A DNA stretch of 64,000 nt from an uncultured Prevotellaceae bacterium (GCA_900315105.1 OMXX01000002.1:124001-188000), one strand, 5' to 3'. Positions 44,096 to 52,267 are shown, counted from the stretch's first letter. Notes: a model not told the origin generated them from the sequence alone. Program-made: numbers and translations.

Positions 44096-45550
44096 ATGAA
44101 AACAATATGCCTTTACTTTGAGATACACCAGATAACACATCTCAAGCGTTACCGTTTCTTCGACATCGGTACTGATCACTATTACTATGACGACTATGCC
44201 AACGAGCGTAGCATCACATATATTGCAGAGCACTCTTATATGCCGGCTCTCACAGCTATGCAGGAAATGATAAAGGAGCACCCTGGCTACTTCAAGGTTG
44301 CCTTCTCTCTCTCAGGAGTAGGTATGGAGCAACTTGAGCTTCATGCCCCACAGGTGCTCACAAAGCTTCAGGAACTCAACGAGACAGGTCAGGTGGAGTT
44401 TCTCACCGAGCCTTATTCTCACGGTCTTGCAGGCCTCATCAACGAGGAGAGTTTCAAGCGCGATATAGAGAAGATGTCAAAGAAGATTGAGGAGTACTTC
44501 GGCAAGCGTCCAACCGTGATGCGCAACTCTTCACTCATCTACACAAACGACATCGGCGAACAGGTTGCTTCCCTCGGTTATAAGGGTATGCTTACTGAGG
44601 GTGCAAAGCATGTACTCGGCTGGAAGTCACCACATTATGTATATAACTGCAACCTTGCTCCTAACCTCAAGCTTTTGCTTCGCGATGTGAACGCATCCGA
44701 CGATATCTCGCTCCGCTTCAACAACTCATCATGGGAGCGCTATCCTCTCTTTGCCGACACATACATCGCAGAGATAGCAAAGTGCCCTGAGTCAGAGCAG
44801 GTTGTCAATATCTTCATGGAACTTACAGCCCTCGGCATTGCCCAGCCTCTCTCAAGCAATATCCTTGAGTTCCTCAAGGCACTCCCTACATGCGCTAAGC
44901 AGGCAGGACTCGAATTCGCCACCCCAAGCGAGGTATGCGACAAGTTCGAAAGCGTAGGCGACCTCGACGTTCCTGATTCCCTCTCATGGGTTGACGAGGA
45001 GCGCGACACCTCCACATGGCTCGGAAACCAGATGCAGCGTGAGGCTTTCAACAAACTCTACTCTGTTGCTGACCGTCTGCACATCGCCAATGACCCTGCC
45101 CTACTTCAGGACTGGGACTATCTCCAGGCATCAAACAACTTCCGTTTCATGACCACGAAACCAAGCAACTGCAACATTGACCGTGGTATCTATGACGGAC
45201 CTTTCGACGCCTTCACCAACTATATGAACATCCTCGGCGACTTCATCAGTCGTGTGCGTGCCCTTTACGGCGGTATCGACAACGACGAGCTTGAGCAGAT
45301 GCTCACCACCATCACCAATCAGGGTAAGGAGATAGAGATGAAGGACAAGGAGATACAGCGCCTTCAGGCAAAGCTCTCAAAGCTTGATCCTGACAACGCC
45401 GTCCGCGAGTCAGAAAAGAAAACTCCTGCCAAGAAGACTCCTGCCAAGAAAACCCCAGCTAAGGCTGCTCCAAAGACAGAGGAGGCAAAGGCAGCGAAGC
45501 CAACGACCAAAAAGGCTCCAAAGAAATCAGCAAACCCTAAAGCTAAATAA
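44096..45550 (+). CDS. GH57 alpha-amylase/glucanotransferase family protein with lysine-rich tail
   Basis: 484 residues. The GH57 start MKTICLYFEIHQITHLKRYR is followed by YFKVAFSLSGVGMEQLE, VEFLTEPYSHGLAGLI and HVLGWKSPHYVYNCNLAPNL; the barrel spans about 1-390. The last 90 residues are a predicted coiled coil (EIEMKDKEIQRLQAKLSKL) and a Lys/Ala/Pro tail with three KKTPA units like histone H1 tails. Family members hydrolyse or transfer alpha-1,4 glucan. It ends the glycogen operon. The tail could bind polyanions or glycogen granule proteins; unknown. Confidence 0.92.
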   Translation: MKTICLYFEIHQITHLKRYRFFDIGTDHYYYDDYANERSITYIAEHSYMPALTAMQEMIKEHPGYFKVAFSLSGVGMEQLELHAPQVLTKLQELNETGQVEFLTEPYSHGLAGLINEESFKRDIEKMSKKIEEYFGKRPTVMRNSSLIYTNDIGEQVASLGYKGMLTEGAKHVLGWKSPHYVYNCNLAPNLKLLLRDVNASDDISLRFNNSSWERYPLFADTYIAEIAKCPESEQVVNIFMELTALGIAQPLSSNILEFLKALPTCAKQAGLEFATPSEVCDKFESVGDLDVPDSLSWVDEERDTSTWLGNQMQREAFNKLYSVADRLHIANDPALLQDWDYLQASNNFRFMTTKPSNCNIDRGIYDGPFDAFTNYMNILGDFISRVRALYGGIDNDELEQMLTTITNQGKEIEMKDKEIQRLQAKLSKLDPDNAVRESEKKTPAKKTPAKKTPAKAAPKTEEAKAAKPTTKKAPKKSANPKAK

Positions 45551-45572
45551 GCAATTACTATACTAACAAGAA

Positions 45573-45602
45573 AAGGCGCTCCCGAGAGGAAGCGCTTTTT
45601 TA
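45573..45602 (+). terminator. rho-independent terminator of the glycogen operon
   Basis: GCGCTCC/GGAAGCGC stem followed by six T. Confidence 0.8.
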
Positions 45603-45702
45603 CTTTATGCCTATAGCGAAAATACTATTCACGACGGAATTTAGAAAGTAAATTGGGAAGAAAATTACATCAAAAAATTAAAGATTTCCATGCACGAAAT
45701 AC

Positions 45703-45731
45703 AAAAATCGGCTCTAAAAAGGGCGATTTTT
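45703..45731. terminator. AAAAATCG/CGATTTTT hairpin
   Basis: An 8-bp stem with A and T flanks, in an otherwise featureless AT-rich gap before the HTH gene. Confidence 0.4.
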
Positions 45732-45882
45732 ACCTTTTATTGGCTCACAAATGAACCGATTTTTTGTATTATTCTTAATTTTTCGCAAGAAAACAAAGCA
45801 TTGAAAATACAGAAAAATCCCGAAAAAATAGTTTGTATCCATATTGGAGACAAAAATATTTTTGCATAAAAATAAATTAAAC

Positions 45883-45891
45883 TATCTTTGC
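45883..45891 (+). promoter_or_regulatory. -7 box TATCTTTG a few bases from the ATG: near-leaderless transcript
   Basis: ACTATCTTTGCAGC runs directly into the ATG at 45895, with a TTTG -33-like element about 19 bases upstream. Transcription would begin at or next to the start codon. Confidence 0.6.
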
Positions 45892-45894
45892 AGC

Positions 45895-46551
45895 ATGAAA
45901 AAAATTAACAATAAAAAAATAGGTCAACTTATAAAAGAAGAAGTTGAACGTAAAGGACTCTCGGTAAAAGAATTTGCCGAAAAAATTTGTTATAAGAGAG
46001 CTAACGTATACAAAATATACGATAAAACCTATCTCGACACAGCACTTCTTGGACGTATATCAAAAGTTTTAGACCATAATTTCTTTATGGATATTGCAGA
46101 AAATCCAATATTGTCAGGACTAGAAGACGAGAATGCTTTGCAAGAGATTAGAAACAAAATGGCAGTCTCACAATTTGTTGAGGTTGTCCCTAATGTTCTG
46201 GAAAAACTTGGTGTAGAACCAACAATTTTCTTAGGTCGTCCATTGGATATTCCTAAAACAACACCTATACCAGAATATTATATAACCCCATACGAAAACT
46301 GCACTCTTTTTATAGCATTTTCTGTCGGCGATTTTTTAGTAAATAAAGACGGGTGTGTTTTATCTAAAGCTGCAAAAATCGACAGATTCACAAATGCAGA
46401 AATTGGTTTAGAGTATCATATTTGGAAATTTAAGGATTTCAATAGCTCTTTTATCAATCTAAAATTAGACTATAAAACAGAGGAAGAATGGGAGAATACT
46501 TTGAAATGTATTTTTAATCGTTATTTTAATAATATAGTTAAGTCATTATGA
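45895..46551 (+). CDS. HTH-domain protein of unknown function
   Basis: About 218 residues from the ATG at 45895 (an in-frame ATG at 45844 is upstream of the promoter and rejected). The first 65 residues are an XRE-like helix-turn-helix (KGLSVKEFAEKICYKRANVY, then LGRISKVLDHNFFMDIAENP). The rest is not recognised; it contains YITPYENCTLFIAFSVGDFL and an aromatic-rich C-terminus. It is more AT-rich than flanking genes and overlaps the next gene by 4 bases, so the pair acts as a unit. It could be the regulator of a small accessory module. Confidence 0.72.
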   Translation: MKKINNKKIGQLIKEEVERKGLSVKEFAEKICYKRANVYKIYDKTYLDTALLGRISKVLDHNFFMDIAENPILSGLEDENALQEIRNKMAVSQFVEVVPNVLEKLGVEPTIFLGRPLDIPKTTPIPEYYITPYENCTLFIAFSVGDFLVNKDGCVLSKAAKIDRFTNAEIGLEYHIWKFKDFNSSFINLKLDYKTEEEWENTLKCIFNRYFNNIVKSL

Positions 46552-46811
46552 AGAAAATTAACATCAAAAATGAATTAGAGGATTGGTTAGTTGATTACAT
46601 AACTGACACGGTACACAACCTTGAGGCAGAGAATTCTCCTGAATTCAACAAATGGGCAAAAAGTTTTGAAAAAGATGAAGCCTCATTTGTTGTAGGAATG
46701 GAGTTCATAAATGATTGGGGATATGACGAAAGAACAGAAATAGACGAAGCTGAAGCGGCAGAATATGCTCAGACGCTATTAAAAGTCATCTTAGATAAAT
46801 GGTACCTATGA
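46548..46811 (+). CDS. small acidic protein, partner of the HTH protein
   Basis: 87 residues, strongly acidic (SFEKDEASFVVGMEFINDWG, ERTEIDEAEAAEYAQTL), no signal peptide or membrane segment, not recognised. The start overlaps the HTH gene stop (ATGA), implying coupled translation. The pairing of an HTH protein with a small acidic protein resembles regulator/effector or toxin-antitoxin layouts, but no family was identified. A TCTAAC/GTTAGAT repeat follows 34 bases after its stop. Confidence 0.6.
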   Translation: MKKINIKNELEDWLVDYITDTVHNLEAENSPEFNKWAKSFEKDEASFVVGMEFINDWGYDERTEIDEAEAAEYAQTLLKVILDKWYL

Positions 46812-46844
46812 AAGAATCTAGAATTCTCTCATAATATCCCTCCC

Positions 46845-46884
46845 CCTCTCCCTGTTTTTCCTAACAGTTATATGTTAGATACAT
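46845..46884 (+). repeat. TCTAAC-type site, copy A
   Basis: CTCTCCCTGTTTTTCCTAAC, then AGTTATAT, then GTTAGATACAT. First of five copies in the island; see copies at 47264, 48249, 48578 (inverted) and 48701. Confidence 0.75.
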
Positions 46885-46962
46885 ATTATATGAGTCCGTA
46901 TTTCATGGAGTCATCAATAAAAACCAGTACCCTGAATCAGGGCGGTGGTTTTACATGAAGCA

Positions 46963-47131
46963 GATTCCCAAATTGGGAATGACGACAGCCGAAATTTCGA
47001 CCCACGTATTTCATGATATTCAACCAGCCATAGCTCCAAGGTGAAAATTACGAGGGCTGAAATTTCAGCTGACGTAAAACATCAATCAGCCATAGCTCAG
47101 AGATAAAAAGTACGAGGGCGCAAATTTGCGC
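46963..47131. repeat. array of four AAATTT-centred palindromes
   Basis: ATTCCCAAATTGGGAAT (46963-46979), CGAAATTTCG (46990-46999), GCTGAAATTTCAGC (47056-47069) and GCGCAAATTTGCGC (47118-47131). The last three sit in a repeating context (ACGAGGG before, GACGT after, AACCAGCCATAGCTC between). The stems differ yet stay perfectly paired. No gene in this stretch. Confidence 0.75.
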
Positions 47132-47263
47132 TGACGTCCATTGAACACCTAAACACAAATTTGCCAGCTATCAGAAAAATCAGATAAATCCGTTTCTATA
47201 ATCACATAAAAAGGGGTGAACGATTCGTTCACCCAGTCCATAATTCTCATTACCTTATGACAC

Positions 47264-47303
47264 CCTCTCCCTGTTTTTTCTAACAGTTATATGTTAGATA
47301 CAT
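47264..47303 (+). repeat. TCTAAC-type site, copy B
   Basis: CTCTCCCTGTTTTTTCTAAC, AGTTATAT, GTTAGATACAT; nearly identical to copy A in the same orientation, seven bases before the antitoxin stop codon. Confidence 0.75.
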
Positions 47304-47309
47304 AAGTGG

Positions 47310-47642
47310 CTAATTAAGAAAAGGCTCTGCAACCAAAGCCACATTATCCTCTGGCAATGAATAGAGAGGATTCTTGCTCGTCGTTGTGATTATATCGTCA
47401 CCCAAAACGACCGCCATCTTTGCTATAGTCGCAATGGTGAGATTATGAGTGCCGCTTAACCAACGGCTCACTTCCGTCTCTGTCTTTCCGAGAGCCTTTG
47501 CAAAGTCACGCTGATTCATGCCTTTTTCTTCCAACAGAGCATATACCCTATTGGCTATCGCAACGCTCAGGTCAACTTGTTTGTTCACCTCTGGCGGCGT
47601 TGTCCTACGGATTGACTCCATTAATGCGTTTGTCTTTTTCAT
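47310..47642 (-). CDS. XRE-family HTH antitoxin-like protein
   Basis: 110 residues with a central helix-turn-helix of the Cro/C1 type (KGMNQRDFAKALGKTETEVS, then RWLSGTHNLTIATIAKMAVV). A short N-terminal arm and acidic C-terminus flank it. It is encoded two bases after the toxin-like gene in toxin-first order, as in HigBA systems. It would bind the toxin and repress the operon. Same family appearance as HigA-type antitoxins of Bacteroidetes. Confidence 0.85.
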   Translation of the reverse strand: MKKTNALMESIRRTTPPEVNKQVDLSVAIANRVYALLEEKGMNQRDFAKALGKTETEVSRWLSGTHNLTIATIAKMAVVLGDDIITTTSKNPLYSLPEDNVALVAEPFLN

Positions 47643-47644
47643 AT

Positions 47645-48151
47645 CTATTCCTCCTCAGAATCTTCATTAATAGTAAATATTAAAGGACCGTTAAGATTCG
47701 TTCCCTGTATGGTAACAATCTCACGATTCTGTTGCCGCTTTATCTCTATATCTATTTTCTGCAATGTCTGCACAGCCTTATGTAAATGCTCATCTTCTTG
47801 ATAGGTTTGCGTGGACTTTATCCCACCATGACCAAGTATCAATACTTTGTGACTGATATTGAGACAATACAACCTAAGATTGCTTGTATCAAGATGTGAA
47901 GGAAGTGCCATTACCCTATCACGCATTGTACCTTCATATCTGAAATACCTATCTTCAGCACCATTCTGTTTGATAATATCAATACGTCTGATGAGAATTT
48001 GCACATCAAGTGGATGAGAATCCTTGTATTTAAGCAAGAATTTCTCAAATTCAGTATATTCCTCGCCCTCAAATCGAGGAGAGTAAAGACTAACCTTCTC
48101 ACCAGTTTCAAGCAGTTCTATCAATAGATTCTTTTCCATAGGCATTATCAT
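47645..48151 (-). CDS. HigB/RelE-like toxin candidate
   Basis: About 168 residues from an ATG at 48151; ATGs at 48145 and 48139 are also possible, while a longer frame to 48211 passes through the promoter. The core DRYFRYEGTMRDRVMALPSH, then LRLYCLNISHKVLILGHGGI, matches the phage-Gp49/HigB-like proteins paired with XRE antitoxins. If active it would cut or block translated mRNA. The C-terminal 50 residues (KAVQTLQKIDIEIKRQQNRE) form a helix and strand extension. Pairing with the next gene is the main support. Confidence 0.75.
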   Translation of the reverse strand: MIMPMEKNLLIELLETGEKVSLYSPRFEGEEYTEFEKFLLKYKDSHPLDVQILIRRIDIIKQNGAEDRYFRYEGTMRDRVMALPSHLDTSNLRLYCLNISHKVLILGHGGIKSTQTYQEDEHLHKAVQTLQKIDIEIKRQQNREIVTIQGTNLNGPLIFTINEDSEEE

Positions 48152-48248
48152 TTCGACTGCAAAAATAAACATAAAAGTTGATTTGTACAAATTTTTGCCC
48201 ACAAAAATCAACTTATATGCTAATATTTAACATTTTAATATCCCCAGC

Positions 48249-48286
48249 CTCTCCCTGTTTTTCTAACAGTTATATGTTAGATACAT
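48249..48286 (+). repeat. TCTAAC-type site, copy C
   Basis: CTCTCCCTGTTTTTCTAAC, AGTTATAT, GTTAGATACAT; same orientation as A and B, so B and C bracket the toxin-antitoxin pair as direct repeats. Confidence 0.75.
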
Positions 48287-48577
48287 CCCCAAACAGACAA
48301 AAGGGCATGCAAATTGGCAAAGGGGGGGCTAAATCGGACACCCCTTTTGACACTTTAAATCGAGAAAATGCGTATTTGCATGAGACGGTGTGGGTTGAAA
48401 CCACAGCGTCATCAAGAAAATGAATACAGAAAACTTTGAAAAAATTAGGAAATTCCGTTTCGTCCGTGCATTACTTGTTAGTAAAATCAAGTAAAAAAGG
48501 CGTATTTATAGCCAATCGTAAACCATCATATTACAAGATATGTTAGATGTACCCCCAACAGAAGGCTCAGAATGGCA

Positions 48578-48608
48578 ATCTAACATATATCCGTTAGAAA
48601 AAACAGGG
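48578..48608 (-). repeat. TCTAAC-type site, copy D (inverted)
   Basis: On the minus strand: CCCTGTTTTTTCTAAC, GGATATAT, GTTAGATT. An extra ATATGTTAGAT half lies at 48538-48548. The spacer differs from A-C (GGATATAT instead of AGTTATAT) and matches copy E. Confidence 0.7.
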
Positions 48609-48639
48609 ACACCCACTCCCCCTTTCTAACTTCATAATA

Positions 48640-48670
48640 TAATATATAATATATATTATATATTATATTA
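48640..48670. repeat. TA-rich palindrome between copies D and E
   Basis: ATAATATAATATATAATATA and its complement form a self-complementary AT stretch midway between the inverted sites. Confidence 0.5.
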
Positions 48671-48700
48671 TGGCTATAGATCACCCACAGTCCCCCTGTG

Positions 48701-48730
48701 TGTGTTTTTTCTAACGGATATATGTTAGAT
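48701..48730 (+). repeat. TCTAAC-type site, copy E
   Basis: TGTGTTTTTTCTAAC, GGATATAT, GTTAGATT; inverted relative to D about 95 bases away. Confidence 0.7.
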
Positions 48731-48859
48731 TGGGGTTATTTTAATATCCTTCCGAAAATATAAACCTGTGTATCAATACTTTACAAGCACAAAACAAACT
48801 TTTCTCGGAACTAACATGTTTTTTCTTCGCATTTCTTTCTGTCACGAGGAAATTTGTTG

Positions 48860-48867
48860 TAACTTTG
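48860..48867 (+). promoter_or_regulatory. -7 box TAACTTTG ahead of the 81-bp hairpin repeat
   Basis: TAACTTTGCACTC resembles the miaA promoter (TATCTTTGCACTC) and leads directly into a hairpin with a T tract. Confidence 0.55.
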
Positions 48868-48868
48868 C

Positions 48869-49035
48869 ACTCGTCAAACCGAAGGACGTGCACCAGCCTT
48901 TGGGCTGACATGCACTTTTGACAGCGTGCGAGGTGCAAAGCACGTGGTCACTCGTCAAACCGAAGGACGTGCGCAAGCCTTTGGTCTGACACGCACTTTT
49001 GACTGCGTGCGAGGTGCAGCGCACGTTGTTACTCG
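48869..49035 (+). ncRNA. candidate small RNA unit: tandem 81-bp repeat with hairpin and T tract
   Basis: Two 81-base units start at 48869 and 48950 (ACTCGTCAAACCGAAGGACG), and a third begins at 49031 and breaks off. Each unit contains a GTGC(A/G)...(T/C)GCAC outer stem, with CAGCC/GGCTG intact in the first (48888-48915) and weakened in the second. Each is followed by TTTTGAC, then GCGTGCGAGGTGCA. A promoter precedes the first unit. It may be a short terminated RNA; no protein is supported. Confidence 0.45.
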
Positions 49036-49134
49036 GGAATCAGGTGATAGGTGATGGGTGTTAGATGTTGGGTGATAGGATGATGGCGGGATGTCCTCAA
49101 ACTCTAACCACTAACCCCTAAACTCTAACCTTCG

Positions 49135-49190
49135 TTTCAGGTCCGTTGTAATACCGTTCCAAATCCGTTGTAAGTCCGTTCCCTGAATTG
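49135..49190. repeat. TCCGTTGTAA repeats
   Basis: Four copies of GTCCGTTGTAAT/ATCCGTTGTAAG-like decamers just beyond the 3' end of the GH2 gene. Confidence 0.55.
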
Positions 49191-49210
49191 GTGCAGGAAG
49201 GGAGCTACCC

Positions 49211-52111
49211 TTACTTAATCTTGGGCTTCAGTTCGTCAGGGGAATCATTGGTGAACATATTGACCTGACGAGCCTCGTTCTCATAGAGATGGCGTATCAC
49301 ACTCTCGTCAAGGATGATAGAAGGCTTGAAATCATTGCTCTTCATATAGTTTATGATACTCTTGCGAAGCTGACGGGCAACGAGTCGGGACCTGAGATTT
49401 GAGGTGATATCAATAGTGGTCATGAGCAATTTACCGCCAAGCACGTTTGCCTCGATTATCATACCGCACTTACGACTTACATGCCAAGTATCAATAGGCT
49501 GCATAGGTGGCTGATAGTCAGCAGGAAACTCCGAGAGATTCATCACTTGAGCACGATTCACGAGCTCCCACCAAAGAAGGTTTGTCCAGTCGTCAGTAGG
49601 GAAATCACAATATACAGGGTGAGTGATATCGATATATGCGCCCGTGGTATGTGGAGGACGCATCTTGAACCATGAGGAGTTCCAGAACACAGGGAGATAG
49701 TTCTGCTTTATATCATTGCCATAACGCACCTTTCCGGCAGCCGTAAGAAGCACCTTATGCCCTCGCTTCAATGTCTGTATAGCCAAGTCGTCGAGGGTAT
49801 CAGAAATATACACGCCGTCAACAAATCCCTTCCTAAGTTCCACCTTCGCCGTTACGCTTTCCGTCTCGCCCTGAACCGACGGCATCACCCAAAAGTCCCA
49901 ATGGTTCTTCCATTTCTTATCTCCAGACGATATGGTGACGGTGAGGGTTATCTTACTTGGATCAACAACATAGCCAAGAGGATATGTAACTGTTCCTAAG
50001 TACTGGTTCTTACCAAGTGGAATAGTTAATGGAGGAATGGCTAACGTTGAAGAATACTCTAATCCTTCCTGCCCATTTATCATTCCAGTCTTATCCTTTA
50101 CACTCTCTGTTATGCTATACTCCACCTTAGCATCCTCAATTTCACTTGCAGAGGCATTATATACCTCTATAGGGATTTTGAGGGTATCAGAAGCAGAATA
50201 GACGAACTTAGGGAACTTAGCCAGCGGCACTACATCATTACAGAACTCCGTCCACTCCGATGCATCCACATATCCCTTCTCCTTCCAATGCACGTTGAGA
50301 GGTCCGACAATGGCTGTTCCCTGACCGCTATAGTCATTCAAACCAAGGAGTACGAAGCCTGTATATCCCTTTGTACGTAGATTGCGCTCTATCTCATATT
50401 TATATGCAAGGGTCTGTAACCTACCGCTTGACATAAGGAATTTCTCTGCTTGTGATGCCATTCCGTTATCACGAAGCAAGTCCTCAAAGATATCAAAATT
50501 CTTCGCCTTATATACTCCTGTGTATTGTGAGCGTTCCTTCAGGTCGGGAAAGGCGCACCATTGCCCCTGCTCATGACTGATAATAGGTGAATTATTCGGA
50601 ACGCTATCCTTGTAATTACGCGGGAACAGGAGATCCTTGCTGTAGTCATCGTTAGAATTAGGCGCGTTACGGTTCCAGTCAAGACCGCGTCCTCCTGCCT
50701 TCACATGGTACTGAGAGCCATTATCCCAAGCCCATCCGCCTCCAACGTTAGCCCCGCAATAGATACGACGTGAGTCGGTGTTCTTCCAATAATCCACCCA
50801 CGCATTACACCACGTCACCCAGTCGCCAGCCGGCTCATTTCCGGCACTCATCATAAGGAACGACGGATGATTGCCGTAAGCCTCAACCATACGCTTTGTC
50901 TCATCCATGAGATACTGGTCGATAGCCATTCCGCGACCAAGCCTTACGCCATGATTCGGCCATGAAGGTCCTTCTGGCTGAAGATAGAAACCGAGACGGT
51001 CAGCCACACGGAATGCTGCCTCTGGAGGGCAATAGGAATGAAATCGCATTGTGTTCAAGCCATATTCCTTACACTTCCGTATAATCCTTTCCCATGAAGC
51101 CTCATCGGTTGGAGGATAGCCCGTTTCGGGGAAACAGCAATTGCCCACGGTTCCACGAACATATATCGGTTTTCCGTTGAGAACAATATCCATTCCGTTC
51201 ACCTTCACCTCCCTCATTCCGAAGGTCGTTGTAACAGAATATCCATTTGCATCCTTCACCTCAAGGGTATAAAGATTCGGGTGGAACTCATCCCAAAGCC
51301 TGATATCATCGCCCATACGAATGACATACGAACTATCAGATATAGCCACAGCCTTACTCTCTTTTCCGTCAATGAAGAAAGAATGCCCTTTGGTATTGCC
51401 TCTGAGCACAATACGGATGGATTTGACAGATACATCAGGATAAACGTCAATATGCTCAATAGTATTCATCGGACGTGCGGAAAGCGATATATCCCCTGCT
51501 ATACCGTTCCAGTTGCCTTGCGTATGGTCGGTAACGGAATGTGAATCCTTTCCAACGCAAACGTTCTCTATACCATTATATACCTTGATTGCTATCGTGT
51601 TTTCCTTACCGATTTTGATATGGTTAGTAACATCATATACATGTGGAGCGGAAAGTCCAATCTGATGCCCGATTTCCTTGCCATTAACATATACGGTTGT
51701 CTCTATATGAGGACGTTCAAGAGTAAGAATGATACGCTGTTTCCTCCACTCCTTTGGCACAAGCACCTTACGGCGATACCAAGCATTGCCAACGTAGTGG
51801 CGTTCAGGAGTAAGGAAAAACGGGAATTTCATCTGTCCCTCAACGCGGTATTTCTCCATATAGGGATTGAAATAGAAAGAGGAATCATACAAAGAGCCTG
51901 TCCATTGTGTTTTCACGGAAACGATATCGCCCTTGCCTCTCGTAACCATAGAGCCTGGCAGTTGGATAGTATCATCATAAACCGATATTGGCGTAACGGT
52001 ATTCTCGCTACGCTGAATCTGAAACTCCCAAGTTCCCGAAAGATCTATCTTGTTTTGGGCAGAAGCAGAAAGAACAGATGCAAAAGATATTAAGGCAAGG
52101 ATTTTCTTCAT
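49211..52111 (-). CDS. glycoside hydrolase family 2 protein
   Basis: A 966-residue secreted enzyme, signal peptide MKKILALISFASVLSASAQ. Sugar-binding and immunoglobulin-like domains come first (YRRKVLVPKEWRKQRIILTL, HIETTVYVNGKEIGHQ). The TIM barrel starts near residue 310 (NGKPIYVRGTVGNCCFPETG). The acid/base region is MMSAGNEPAGDW and the nucleophile region is SPIISHEQGQWCAFPDL. The C-terminal 300 residues are beta-rich. The family includes beta-galactosidases, glucuronidases and mannosidases; the substrate is not clear. It is monocistronic with its own promoter. Confidence 0.9.
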   Translation of the reverse strand: MKKILALISFASVLSASAQNKIDLSGTWEFQIQRSENTVTPISVYDDTIQLPGSMVTRGKGDIVSVKTQWTGSLYDSSFYFNPYMEKYRVEGQMKFPFFLTPERHYVGNAWYRRKVLVPKEWRKQRIILTLERPHIETTVYVNGKEIGHQIGLSAPHVYDVTNHIKIGKENTIAIKVYNGIENVCVGKDSHSVTDHTQGNWNGIAGDISLSARPMNTIEHIDVYPDVSVKSIRIVLRGNTKGHSFFIDGKESKAVAISDSSYVIRMGDDIRLWDEFHPNLYTLEVKDANGYSVTTTFGMREVKVNGMDIVLNGKPIYVRGTVGNCCFPETGYPPTDEASWERIIRKCKEYGLNTMRFHSYCPPEAAFRVADRLGFYLQPEGPSWPNHGVRLGRGMAIDQYLMDETKRMVEAYGNHPSFLMMSAGNEPAGDWVTWCNAWVDYWKNTDSRRIYCGANVGGGWAWDNGSQYHVKAGGRGLDWNRNAPNSNDDYSKDLLFPRNYKDSVPNNSPIISHEQGQWCAFPDLKERSQYTGVYKAKNFDIFEDLLRDNGMASQAEKFLMSSGRLQTLAYKYEIERNLRTKGYTGFVLLGLNDYSGQGTAIVGPLNVHWKEKGYVDASEWTEFCNDVVPLAKFPKFVYSASDTLKIPIEVYNASASEIEDAKVEYSITESVKDKTGMINGQEGLEYSSTLAIPPLTIPLGKNQYLGTVTYPLGYVVDPSKITLTVTISSGDKKWKNHWDFWVMPSVQGETESVTAKVELRKGFVDGVYISDTLDDLAIQTLKRGHKVLLTAAGKVRYGNDIKQNYLPVFWNSSWFKMRPPHTTGAYIDITHPVYCDFPTDDWTNLLWWELVNRAQVMNLSEFPADYQPPMQPIDTWHVSRKCGMIIEANVLGGKLLMTTIDITSNLRSRLVARQLRKSIINYMKSNDFKPSIILDESVIRHLYENEARQVNMFTNDSPDELKPKIK

Positions 52112-52137
52112 AAATGATGATTAATAGTATCCAAGTG

Positions 52138-52145
52138 CAAAAGTA
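52138..52145 (-). promoter_or_regulatory. -7 box TACTTTTG of the GH2 gene
   Basis: The minus strand reads TTACTTTTGCAC, 27 bases before the ATG at 52111. Confidence 0.6.
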
Positions 52146-52267
52146 ATGATTTTTTTGCAGAAAAAAGAAAGAACTCCGATTTTTATTGAAATAAAATGCG
52201 ATAAAAGTACGTTTATTAAAACGTAAGGCTGAATTTATACGTTGTAAATATCACATTAAATAGTAAA

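Noticed and set aside
46963..47131. CRISPR array
   Set aside because: The palindromes differ in sequence and length, the intervening words are themselves similar to each other, and there are no cas genes.
46845..48730. Integron attC array
   Set aside because: The TCTAAC/GTTAGAT words fit the RYYYAAC/GTTRRRY pattern loosely, but the distance between them is only 8 bases, far shorter than an attC site, and there is no integrase or attI in the window.
48842..49024. Open frame of 60 codons on the minus strand with a repeated peptide
   Set aside because: The repetition simply reflects the 81-bp DNA repeat; no start context or family.
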